Shown one piece after another: positions 43,875-51,946 of a DNA stretch of 64,000 bases. The first letter of the stretch is position 1, and every line of letters starts with the position of its first letter. Position numbers and translations under genes: made by a program. Where the stretch lies: assembly GCF_000317245.1 (NCBI RefSeq), contig NZ_AJLJ01000061.1, positions 99,109-163,108 of the forward strand. Reading direction: 5' to 3'. The stretch is from Fischerella muscicola SAG 1427-1 = PCC 73103. Lineage in GTDB: Bacteria; Cyanobacteriota; Cyanobacteriia; Cyanobacteriales; Nostocaceae. The notes beneath the pieces were generated by a model, which ran no database searches, was not told the DNA's origin, and saw only the letters and a program-made list of their open reading frames with translations.

Positions 43875-45890
43875 ATGGATTTATATAATGTAAATGTACA
43901 AAAAGCGAAAATGCTTTCTCTATTGTGCAGTAAAACTTACGACGATAAGCCTTGGCTAATCTCCGATCAACTCACATCTTCGCTTCAAAATAAACGAATA
44001 ATTGAACCAAGTAAACCTGATGCTTCTTGGCTTGCATTGTCAGGTATTTTAAGTGAGGAATTGATTATTGCATTTCGAGGAACAGTTATAGCCAAAAAAG
44101 AACAACCATTAAAAAAATGGCGAGAGATGTTCCTAAATATGATTTGCAATGGTTTGGCAGTAGCAGATAGTTCTCATTACCAAAGTAAATATAATCCTCA
44201 TGCTTATGAGGGTATGGTTCACCCAGGATTTGCATTTTTGCTAGAAAAACTTTTACCTCATATTCAAGCTATTATAAAAAATTCTAATTCCAAGCAAATA
44301 TGTTTAACAGGACATAGTTTAGGTGGAGCATTAGCTACTTTAGCAGCTTATAGACTGATTAATGATTTTCCTCTTATAAGTATAAGTGTTTATACGTTCG
44401 GTTCTCCACGTGTAGGAGATCGAGATTTTAAGGAGCAATACAAAAAATATAAAATAATACATTACAGATTTGAAAATAAAAATGATATTGTACCTCATCT
44501 TCCACCATATAAGCAGCATCGAGATTTTATTAATAATTTGCTTCGTCCATTTGTTGATTTACAACTACCTGCTGTTAATTATCAACACGTAGGTACGCTT
44601 CAGTTCATTAATTGGGAAGGACATCTTGTTGAAGATTCGATATATCCGCCACAAGAACGATTAACTAAATGTCTTAAAAATATAAACCAAATATTCTACG
44701 ATCATGATATATCTTTATACTCTCAATCTTTAGAAAATATATACTCTCAATCTTTAGAAAATACAGGGATCGATATGCAAAGTTCATTGAACATTCTGAT
44801 TATAGGTAAAACTGGTTCAGGTAAGAGTTCCTTGATTAACTACTTATATGGGGAAAACATAGCAAAAACTGGTGTTGGTAGGCCAATAACACAAAATGGA
44901 TTTGATAAATATAATATTCCCTGGGAAAATATCAATGTAGAAATATACGATTCTGTCGGACTTGAAGTTGGTGATGGAAAGTCACAAGAATGGCTCAAAA
45001 ATCTTGACGATGAACTCAAAGAGCATGGTGTAAACCTTCCGGCAAGTCAATGGTTTCATACAGTCTTCTACTGTATTAATGCAGGAGGACACAGAGTTGA
45101 ACCATACGAAGATAAAATTATCGAGCGACTTATTTTAGATAACTATAGAATAGTTATTGTTGTGACAAATTCTGATAGGAAGACAGATGTTAAGATATCT
45201 GAATTAGTCAAGCCAATCAAAGAAAAATTTAGCGATAAGATTACTCCGATAGTTTCAGTATGTAGTGTCGAGGAGGAAAATCGTGACGGCAGTATAACTA
45301 GGCCTTTTGGTCGTGATAAATTAGAAGCAGAAACTTTGAAAGGTTTTTGGTACGCGATTACTCTTCGTTTACCAAACAGATGTGAGTATTTATTACTTCA
45401 AAAAGTTCAAAAATGGATACAAGAACAAAAAAGGCTTATAGTATCACATTCTAATAAACATGGTAAGTTGCAAATTTCACAAGGAGAGTTAGCGAAAAAA
45501 ATTAATAACAATTTTAATATCTTTCTAGAAGAATTAAAGGATTTAAGACATAAAACTATTTTAGATGAGATAGATAAAACTGTACGCAATTTTCAAGTGA
45601 TAGCCAACAAACTATATTATCCACGGCCAGATGATTTCCCTCCGTTTCCAAATGATCCAATTATTCTTAACAATGTTGTAGAGGATATAAAAGATATTTT
45701 GTTGCACTTTGAAAACAAATTTCTAAATTTTCTTGTGCGTATTCTTGACTGGATGGGCGATAAAGATCCTGAATATATAATTCGACAACTGGAGAATAAC
45801 ATACAAGAACTTGAGAAGAATATTAAAGACCAAAAGCCTGAGATTTCAAAGTTGATAGAGGACATGCTTAAACAGAAAACAAGTGAATAA
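43875..45890 (+). CDS. Fusion of class 3 lipase and P-loop GTPase
   Basis: A 671-residue two-domain protein. Residues 1-280 form a lipase class 3 domain: the strand ELIIAFRGT, the nucleophile elbow LTGHSLGGAL (Ser148), the probable acid Asp204 (NKNDIVPHLP) and the probable base His277 (FYDHDIS). The triad is intact. Residues 304-510 form a GTPase: P-loop GKTGSGKSS (311-319), a G3-like DSVG (359-362) and, at the G4 place, TNSD instead of NKxD. A helical, possibly coiled C-terminus (510-671) ends with a charged Glu/Lys region. A 24-bp direct repeat lies in the linker. No signal peptide is visible. The gene is AT-rich and sits in accessory DNA. NTPase-controlled lipases would suit membrane damage or stress roles; this is inference. 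Confidence 0.85.
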   Translation: MDLYNVNVQKAKMLSLLCSKTYDDKPWLISDQLTSSLQNKRIIEPSKPDASWLALSGILSEELIIAFRGTVIAKKEQPLKKWREMFLNMICNGLAVADSSHYQSKYNPHAYEGMVHPGFAFLLEKLLPHIQAIIKNSNSKQICLTGHSLGGALATLAAYRLINDFPLISISVYTFGSPRVGDRDFKEQYKKYKIIHYRFENKNDIVPHLPPYKQHRDFINNLLRPFVDLQLPAVNYQHVGTLQFINWEGHLVEDSIYPPQERLTKCLKNINQIFYDHDISLYSQSLENIYSQSLENTGIDMQSSLNILIIGKTGSGKSSLINYLYGENIAKTGVGRPITQNGFDKYNIPWENINVEIYDSVGLEVGDGKSQEWLKNLDDELKEHGVNLPASQWFHTVFYCINAGGHRVEPYEDKIIERLILDNYRIVIVVTNSDRKTDVKISELVKPIKEKFSDKITPIVSVCSVEEENRDGSITRPFGRDKLEAETLKGFWYAITLRLPNRCEYLLLQKVQKWIQEQKRLIVSHSNKHGKLQISQGELAKKINNNFNIFLEELKDLRHKTILDEIDKTVRNFQVIANKLYYPRPDDFPPFPNDPIILNNVVEDIKDILLHFENKFLNFLVRILDWMGDKDPEYIIRQLENNIQELEKNIKDQKPEISKLIEDMLKQKTSE

Positions 45891-46191
45891 GATGTGAAAA
45901 AATGATAAACAATAAACCAGCAATTACGAATTAAAACATAGCGTCTACGCACTTCTAGCGATCGCTCTCTTTTTAACTGTCTCAAAAAAGCGATCGCCTA
46001 CAAGAAAACTTACCCTACACCTTCCACAGCCCTCAAAGCCAAGAGTACTGATATCTGCGCTGCTGTTAATCCAGTCACCCCCCTGATGTTCATCCCTTTA
46101 TCAAAGCGATCTACTTTCAGGGTTTTAATGCATTCAAATGCACTAACAAGTTGAGTACATTGTCCCCCGCATACCCTGCCAGTATGGGGGT
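45891..46191. other. 301-bp region holding the decayed 3' end of the NB-ARC gene
   Basis: Between the convergent lipase/GTPase and NB-ARC genes. About 46010-46191 is out-of-frame and deleted remnant of the NB-ARC gene. 45891-46009 contains GCGATCGC sites and no frame. No terminator stands out. Confidence 0.65.
46010..46191 (-). pseudogene. Decayed C-terminal part of the NB-ARC gene
   Basis: Directly after the stop codon (46192-46194), the same frame continues with [20 protein letters not shown] and stops at 46117. GYAGGNVLNLL is the typical start of the sensor region in cyanobacterial NB-ARC/NACHT proteins with WD40 or pentapeptide repeats. In another frame the DNA reads [20 protein letters not shown] and ends at 46010, the typical extreme C-terminus of the same proteins. 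So a stop, a frame shift and loss of the whole repeat domain are indicated. Confidence 0.75.
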
Positions 46192-47706
46192 TTAATGTCT
46201 TTGCTGCTCCAGTAGATCCTTCAACCTTTGCACAAGCTTTTGCTGGCTGCCCAACTCTATCAGCAGTTGCTCAAGCAAGGGTTGCACAATTAATCGCTTT
46301 TGCGTTTCCTGAATGTAGTCCTTTGCACTCGCCTTGATCAGTGCATGAGTTTGGAGAAGAGCAATGGGTGAGTAACTCTCTGTTCTCTCTCTACAGCTTA
46401 CTATTTCTTGACAAACTTGCTTAACCAATCGCTCCGTAACGTATTCCTTGACTACAGGTTGCAGTGAGAATTGCTTTCCTGCTTTTTCAATCAGCGATCG
46501 CCGCAACAGCGAATACAAAGCTTGCGGCAGTTGTTGCTTAGAGGTGACACTCACTACATCTTGTTTTAATTCCTTTACAGATACGGGTTCCCGATTAATT
46601 GCCAACCACAACATCACCTCTTGTTCCACTGGCGACAAGCGACTAAACTGGCGATCAAGCAGATCGCGGATATCATTAAAGACTAGTACTCCTTGTCCGA
46701 TATACTCCAACACCTCCGCAATCGAGCCGTCAAACAACTGTTGAATTCCTGCTGCTACCATCTTCAGCGCGAACGGATTTCCCCCGTAGTGTTCGATCAG
46801 TCTGATCCATTCTGCATCTGTACCCGTAAATTGTCCTCTATCTTGGAACAGCTTTCGCCCATCTTCTGGTTTTAATCCTCCCAGTTGCAGCGAGCGCACT
46901 TTTTTCTCCTCTCCTTCAAGCGCTACAATATCTTTGGGTTTTTCCCGACTGGTCACGAGCAAGCAACTCTGATGGGATACCTCTCCAATGCGCTTGAACA
47001 GTTGACTATATCCCTCATGCTTTGCCATACAATTTCCAGCCCCACCACCAGCGCTTAAGATTGTCTCAGCATTGTCTAAAATCAGCAGACAGCGTTTATC
47101 TCGGAAGTACTCCATCAGCTTAGACAGTTTCCCATTTAAACTAGTAGGCACAACTGGGTCTTCTTGAAGCATCTGCATGATTGATTGCAATACATTTCCC
47201 AGTAATTCCTCTATCGTTGGGGCATTTTGGAGCGATCGCCAAACTATTATCTCAAACTCAGTTTTAAAGTCCCGCGCAAACTTCGTAGCTAGCGCAGTTT
47301 TGCCAATTCCACCCATTCCTAGCAGTGCAACTAAACGACAATTTTCTGCCAATATCCACTGCTGTAGCTGTGCCATTTCCTCACAGCGATCATAAAATAC
47401 AGATACATTCGGTGCGTCCCCCCAATCTTGCCGTTGGTTTTCTTGTCGGACATGGGTATAATCTTCGTCGGTTAACTCCAAACCAAAGGCTTTGACATAG
47501 CACTCTAGTGAATCCTGGTCAACCCCAACTTTGCGCTTGCGGATGCGAGAAATAGTCTGTATTGATAGACCTGTGCGATCGCGAATTTGCTCTTTGGTAA
47601 AGTGCTGACCACTTTCTTTCTCAGCCTGTTCCAGCTTGCGCCATCCCACAGGTGTGAGGATGACACCCCGATAGCGTTTGTGTTGAGAGGGGGAGTTGGA
47701 AGACAT
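46192..47706 (-). CDS. STAND NTPase: HTH plus NB-ARC, truncated before its sensor repeats
   Basis: A 504-residue frame. Residues 8-85 are a helix-turn-helix module ([20 protein letters not shown]) typical of cyanobacterial STAND proteins. The NB-ARC domain follows, with P-loop [13 protein letters not shown] (Walker A at 130-137), Walker B in [10 protein letters not shown] and the later [12 protein letters not shown] and [12 protein letters not shown] (GxP motif). A winged-helix segment ends near 440. The usual C-terminal WD40 or pentapeptide sensor is missing: a TAA follows KDLLEQQRH and remnants of the sensor start and end lie downstream. The shortened product could still be made and act as a regulator, or the gene is decaying. 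Confidence 0.85.
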   Translation of the reverse strand: MSSNSPSQHKRYRGVILTPVGWRKLEQAEKESGQHFTKEQIRDRTGLSIQTISRIRKRKVGVDQDSLECYVKAFGLELTDEDYTHVRQENQRQDWGDAPNVSVFYDRCEEMAQLQQWILAENCRLVALLGMGGIGKTALATKFARDFKTEFEIIVWRSLQNAPTIEELLGNVLQSIMQMLQEDPVVPTSLNGKLSKLMEYFRDKRCLLILDNAETILSAGGGAGNCMAKHEGYSQLFKRIGEVSHQSCLLVTSREKPKDIVALEGEEKKVRSLQLGGLKPEDGRKLFQDRGQFTGTDAEWIRLIEHYGGNPFALKMVAAGIQQLFDGSIAEVLEYIGQGVLVFNDIRDLLDRQFSRLSPVEQEVMLWLAINREPVSVKELKQDVVSVTSKQQLPQALYSLLRRSLIEKAGKQFSLQPVVKEYVTERLVKQVCQEIVSCRERTESYSPIALLQTHALIKASAKDYIQETQKRLIVQPLLEQLLIELGSQQKLVQRLKDLLEQQRH

Positions 47707-48149
47707 AGATGTACCGTAAGGATTCAGGTCAGGGGGTATTGACAGGTTAATTTACCCCGTTGAATTCATGCTGAAATCGGACGCATCTCACTTTTTTAGA
47801 TACAGCAATGCTGAATGAGTTGTGAAATTATCAGCAGTCAACAGGAGGCGGTGCGGTGGAGGGGTTTGCGAGGACTGGAGCCGGAGCTTGCATCCGGCTA
47901 AGGAAGTCCGTCGGCATAAAGCATGTGGCGTCACCAGCCGTTCAAAAGTGACTATTGACAACCCTGATGATGATTTCACTAATCAAATAGTAGAACTGCT
48001 ATATAGAGCTACAAACTGAAGTGACTGCTTTTCGGATGGGCTTGATTGTTACTGAATTGTAAATATCTGTAAACACAAGAATAAATTTTTCCTGTTCCAA
48101 CTGAAGAACTTATAGAACCAAGGCGCCAATTGGGAGAGTTCTGTGAATA
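47707..48149. other. 443-bp intergenic region with a GC-rich dispersed repeat
   Basis: The stretch 47845-47935 is a GC-rich repeat of a type common in Nostocales (GGAGGCGGTGCGGTGGAGG, then GCATGTGGCGTCACC). It fuses by chance to a short frame with KVTIDNPDDDFTNQIVELLY (about 47943-48007), which might be the remnant of a gene end. A 65-codon frame over both is not considered a gene. Promoters of the flanking divergent genes are expected here. Confidence 0.5.
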
Positions 48150-49667
48150 GTGGATGATAGGAAAATGATGAATCTTCAACAAGCAGAATTATATACACGT
48201 ATTCAAGAGTTTTCTTTAGACGAAAATGATGCTGTTTATCCTTTCAGCAAGAGACTAGCGAAAGAAAATGGTTGGAGTGTTGAATATACAAAACGGGCAA
48301 TTGAGGAGTATAAAAAGTTTGCTTTTTTATCAGTTGTTGCTGGAAATACGGTAACGCCATCAGAACAAGTCGATCAAGTTTGGCATCTCCACCTAACTTA
48401 TACACATTCTTATTGGAACGAATTTTGTTCAAATGTTTTACAAAGACCACTGCATCACAATCCGACTAGTGGTGGTAGTGTTGAACATCATAAATTCCAA
48501 GATTTGTATATTCAAACTTTGGCAAGTTACGAGCATTTTTTTGGGCAAATTCCACCAGCAGATATTTGGTCAGCACCGCATATACGTTTTGATCGTGATA
48601 CTAAGTTTGTGCGGGTGAATATTCAAGAAAACTGGATTTTACCTAAATCATTAATCAGGTTTCCTAAAATAAAATTAGCTCGTTTGAAACTACGCCCTTT
48701 AGGAAATATATCACCAGTTTTATTAATGCCATTTTCTTTGGGATTAATAGTAGCAAACAATGAGCATTTATTAGCAGCTTCGATTAATAATCCACTGAAT
48801 TTAAATGGGTCTGAGTTTCTCTGGTTTTATTTTGTGCTAGCAATTGTTGCTTTTTTCTGCGCTAGATTTTTGCGTTGGTTTTTCAGTAAATCTGTGAATA
48901 ATTCTCTGGCTGAATCCAGTTCTCTGGATGCTTATGAATTAGCATATTTAAATGGTGGTGCAGATCGAGCCGTAGATACTGCGATCGCTAAACTTGTTCA
49001 AGATAAAGTTTTGAAAGTATCAGTGACAAGCCGGAATTTACATCTAGAAAAAGCTCCATCTGCCAATAGCCACCCTTTGGAAAAATCAATAGCAGAAGTA
49101 ATGATTGAGGAAAGCATTAGTGGTACGAATTATGCTCCGATTGAAACTATCCGCACAAGAGTAATATCAGCAACAAATCCAATTAGGCGAAACTTGGAAA
49201 ACCAAGGTTTATTAGTTAGCGATCGCCAAGCAAAGATGATTCAAATTGCAACTGCAATACCCGTCTTAGCATTATTGCTGTTGGGAATCAGCAAGATTAT
49301 CGTGGGAATTTCCCGCGATAAACCTGTAGGTTTGTTAATAGTAATGTGCATTGTGAGTGCTATTGTTGGATTCTCGCTATTGGTTAAACCACACCGGACT
49401 CGATCTGGCGATCGCACTCTCAATTACTATCGCTCATCCTACTCCAAGTCATCTGATATTGCATTTGCTTTTGCTTTATTTGGTAGTGCAGTCTTAATAG
49501 GTTCTTTAGCAGATTTAAAACAAGCCTTTGCACCGTCAAGCACTAGCAGTAGTAGTAGTGGTGATATTGGTTTTGGTGGTGGTGGTTGTGGCGCTGGTTG
49601 TGGCGCTGGATGTGGTGCTGGATGTGATGCTGGTTGTGGTGCTGGGTGTGGTGGCTGTGCTGGTTAA
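48150..49667 (+). CDS. GRDP-like / TIGR04222 membrane protein with Gly/Cys-rich tail
   Basis: A 505-residue protein. The N-terminus (about residues 10-110) matches the glycine-rich-domain (GRDP, DUF1399) pattern VDQVWHLHLTYTHSYWNEFC. A membrane segment pair follows (about 180-200 and 225-247). A TIGR04222-like domain then reads LDAYELAYLNGGADRAVDTA (about 260-350), and two further membrane segments lie near 370-390 and 430-455. The tail (about 470-505) is built of repeated GC-GAGC units with eight Cys, as in metal-binding or cross-linked tails. Function is unknown. The start may be the GTG at 48150 or the ATG codons at 48165 and 48168. It precedes the sigma-like/CHAT gene train on the same strand. 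Confidence 0.85.
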   Translation: MDDRKMMNLQQAELYTRIQEFSLDENDAVYPFSKRLAKENGWSVEYTKRAIEEYKKFAFLSVVAGNTVTPSEQVDQVWHLHLTYTHSYWNEFCSNVLQRPLHHNPTSGGSVEHHKFQDLYIQTLASYEHFFGQIPPADIWSAPHIRFDRDTKFVRVNIQENWILPKSLIRFPKIKLARLKLRPLGNISPVLLMPFSLGLIVANNEHLLAASINNPLNLNGSEFLWFYFVLAIVAFFCARFLRWFFSKSVNNSLAESSSLDAYELAYLNGGADRAVDTAIAKLVQDKVLKVSVTSRNLHLEKAPSANSHPLEKSIAEVMIEESISGTNYAPIETIRTRVISATNPIRRNLENQGLLVSDRQAKMIQIATAIPVLALLLLGISKIIVGISRDKPVGLLIVMCIVSAIVGFSLLVKPHRTRSGDRTLNYYRSSYSKSSDIAFAFALFGSAVLIGSLADLKQAFAPSSTSSSSSGDIGFGGGGCGAGCGAGCGAGCDAGCGAGCGGCAG

Positions 49668-49753
49668 GTTGGGATATTTATAAATTTTGTCGCTCTCGCC
49701 GATAAAACTCAAACTTGATTCTTCCCTTCTGACTTGCCGGAAGGGCGTTGAAG

Positions 49754-49963
49754 ATGATGGCTAAACAATTTCCGCAAGGTGAGGTAGAAAATTTAACTGT
49801 GATTGATGCTGCAAATGGTGATAGTATCCCAAAAGTCGCTTCTTTATTAGAACAGTTGCGTCATACTACTGGTATTGATTTTAGTAAGGCGATTAATGAA
49901 TTTAAGGGTGATGGAAAAATTCTGATCCCAGAATTGAAATCAAATCTGGATAAACGCCCCTAG
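49754..49963 (+). CDS. Small protein of unknown function heading the CHAT gene train
   Basis: A 69-residue soluble, mildly acidic protein starting MMAKQFPQGEVENLTVIDAA; the ATG at 49754 has GGAAGGG about nine bases upstream. It contains a predicted helix (PKVASLLEQLRHTTGIDFSKAINEF) and ends NLDKRP. I recognise no family. It lies 86 bp after the TIGR04222 gene and 56 bp before the sigma-like gene, so it probably belongs to that operon. It could be an anti-sigma or adaptor factor, but nothing in the sequence shows this. Confidence 0.55.
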   Translation: MMAKQFPQGEVENLTVIDAANGDSIPKVASLLEQLRHTTGIDFSKAINEFKGDGKILIPELKSNLDKRP

Positions 49964-50019
49964 AAACTGTAGCAGTAGGTTGAGCCAAGACTGTTAGAAG
50001 TTAACCAATCCTTTACAGT

Positions 50020-50667
50020 ATGGATGAATTCAAAGCGCAAATCCTCCAACTTGTTCAAGAAGCTTGTCAGCATCCCAGAGGTAGTTTAGAACGCAAAAGG
50101 AAACTCAATAAAATTATTTATCTGATTCAAAAGTCGGGTAAATTATCACCAGCTATTCGTTTACCTGATGCTGAGGAAGCTTTGCAACAAACTTGGATAT
50201 ATTTCTGTCAAAACCTCTGTGAAGCCACAACTGCGAAGGAAGCCTACAATCCAAATAAAGGTTGTGTGACATGCTGGTTAAATGTTTTCTTGAATTATCG
50301 TCTGAAAGATATTTACCGCAAAAGACAAGAAATGCGGATCAAAACCGTTTCTCCTTTAATCGGAGAAAATGGTGAAGAAATAGATCCGGTAAGTTTAATT
50401 CCTGCACCACCTGAAGCATCTCCCATAATCAAAGATATTCGGGAATGGCTGACAACAGAAGCCAAGAAATTACAGCGGATTCATATTAGCGATCGCCCTG
50501 ATATTAATTGTCGAGTTTTGATTGAACGCCGTTTTATTTTAGAAGTTGCTTGGAAAGAGATATCTCAAGACTTTGGTGTATCTATTCCCACTCTCAGTGG
50601 TTTCTACCAAAGAAGATGTCTTCCAATTTTGGAAGAGTTTTGTAAATCCCAAGGCTATCTTGATTAA
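50020..50667 (+). CDS. Sigma-70-like factor (atypical, ECF-like)
   Basis: A 215-residue protein. Residues 45-110 resemble sigma region 2: DAEEALQQTWIYFCQNL, then GCVTCWLNVFLNYRLKDIYRKRQ, which matches the core binding and -10 helix arrangement. The C-terminal part (about 165-205) resembles region 4: ILEVAWKEISQDFGVSIPTLSGFYQRR, with a helix-turn-helix. The two regions are separated by a long linker containing IGENGEEIDPVSLIP. Such proteins are found in cyanobacteria immediately before DUF1822 and CHAT genes. Whether it is a true sigma factor or a derived regulator is not settled. It starts 27 bp before the DUF1822 gene's start region ends, i.e. the two are tightly linked. Confidence 0.8.
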   Translation: MDEFKAQILQLVQEACQHPRGSLERKRKLNKIIYLIQKSGKLSPAIRLPDAEEALQQTWIYFCQNLCEATTAKEAYNPNKGCVTCWLNVFLNYRLKDIYRKRQEMRIKTVSPLIGENGEEIDPVSLIPAPPEASPIIKDIREWLTTEAKKLQRIHISDRPDINCRVLIERRFILEVAWKEISQDFGVSIPTLSGFYQRRCLPILEEFCKSQGYLD

Positions 50668-50694
50668 CTGTATTTGAAGTTTAAGTTTCCAACT

Positions 50695-51852
50695 ATGAAT
50701 TATATAATTGAGCATCAAACTATATCTATTCCTATTTCTGAAGAATTCCGAGAAAACGCCCTCAGATTTGCCAGAGAACAACCAACACAAACAAAAGCCA
50801 AACAAGTCTATTTAAATACTTTAGCTGTTCAGGTAGTCAATACTTATTTGCACATGCTAGATATTCCTACAGATTTAAAATCTAGCTATAGTTGGAATCC
50901 TTATAGAAGGTTAATTGATGATGTTGCTGATTTAGTGTTGACTGGGGTAGGACACTTGGAATGTCGAGCAATTCGCACAGGCGATCGCGTTTGTGAAATT
51001 CCAGCAGAGGTTTGGGAAGATCGCCTTGGTTATGTGGTTGTTGAAATTAATCAAACTTGTAAAGAAGGTAAGATTTGGGGATTTTTACCCCATGTCACAG
51101 CAGCAGAAATTGATATTAATCAGCTACAGCCATTGGATGAATTAATTGAGCGATCGCATCTAGTTTCTTTGCGATCGTGGCTGGAAAATATTTACACAAC
51201 TGAGTGGCAAACTATTGAAGAATTTACTATTGAAAGAAAACCTCAATTTGCTTTTCGTTCTATTAAACGTGTCAGAGGATTGAAATTAGAATCACAAGAT
51301 ATTGTCTGGCAAATTATCGAGCAATTATACCCAAATCATAGTTGGCAAAAATGTTTACCAAACAGATTTTTGTCCAAAAAGTTCAACAATCGTCGTGAAA
51401 ATTTTGAGAAAAATAATAATAGTCATATTTCATCCGAGCTTCTAGATATTTTAGTTCATTTAATTCAAACTACTGAAGATGAAGAAACACGTTGGACTCT
51501 TGCAGAAATTTTATGGACTCTTCAACCTAATCACCCTATTGTGAGTGCTAGACGCATCATGGATTTAGGGATGCAGTTAGATGGTAGCGCTGTAGCTTTG
51601 ATGGTAGCGGTTTTATCTAAACCAGATCAAACAATCGCTGTGTTATTGCGGGTTTATCCGATGAATCATGCTTATTTACCATCAGGTTTACAATTAGCAG
51701 GATTATACGATAATGGACAAGCATTTTTAGAAGTTCAAGCTAGAGAAGAGGATGATTATATTCAATTAAAGTTTTGTGCGGAATTTGGGGAAAGATTCCA
51801 AGTTAGAGTTGGTTTAAATGATGCAGTGGTAACAGAAAATTTTGTGATTTAG
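50695..51852 (+). CDS. DUF1822 family protein
   Basis: A 385-residue protein starting MNYIIEHQTISIPISEEF at ATG 50695, 27 bp after the sigma-like gene; a TTG 21 bp earlier is less likely. The DUF1822 pattern is clear: AKQVYLNTLAVQVVNTYLHM, later VCEIPAEVWEDRLGYVVVEI and LWGFLPHV-like IWGFLPHVTAAEIDINQLQPLDELI. The C-terminal domain (about 240-385) contains helices followed by a beta-rich end (GLQLAGLYDNGQAFLEVQAR). The function is unknown. The constant pairing with sigma-like and CHAT genes in cyanobacteria suggests a shared pathway. No membrane segment is seen. Confidence 0.87.
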   Translation: MNYIIEHQTISIPISEEFRENALRFAREQPTQTKAKQVYLNTLAVQVVNTYLHMLDIPTDLKSSYSWNPYRRLIDDVADLVLTGVGHLECRAIRTGDRVCEIPAEVWEDRLGYVVVEINQTCKEGKIWGFLPHVTAAEIDINQLQPLDELIERSHLVSLRSWLENIYTTEWQTIEEFTIERKPQFAFRSIKRVRGLKLESQDIVWQIIEQLYPNHSWQKCLPNRFLSKKFNNRRENFEKNNNSHISSELLDILVHLIQTTEDEETRWTLAEILWTLQPNHPIVSARRIMDLGMQLDGSAVALMVAVLSKPDQTIAVLLRVYPMNHAYLPSGLQLAGLYDNGQAFLEVQAREEDDYIQLKFCAEFGERFQVRVGLNDAVVTENFVI

Positions 51853-51946
51853 ATATCGAACACGGATGAATTATTCGTTGGCTATTGAGCAGTAATTTTT
51901 AGCTATAACATTAGCTTAAATATTGAGTTATCAAGGAGTGGAAAAT

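Noticed and set aside
47788..48019. Frames of 63 and 65 codons on both strands
   Set aside because: Most of the length is a dispersed GC-rich repeat; only a short tail looks coding.
51923..51946. TTG start of the CHAT gene
   Set aside because: It would include the AAGGAG ribosome-binding site in the coding region; GTG at 51947 is better placed.
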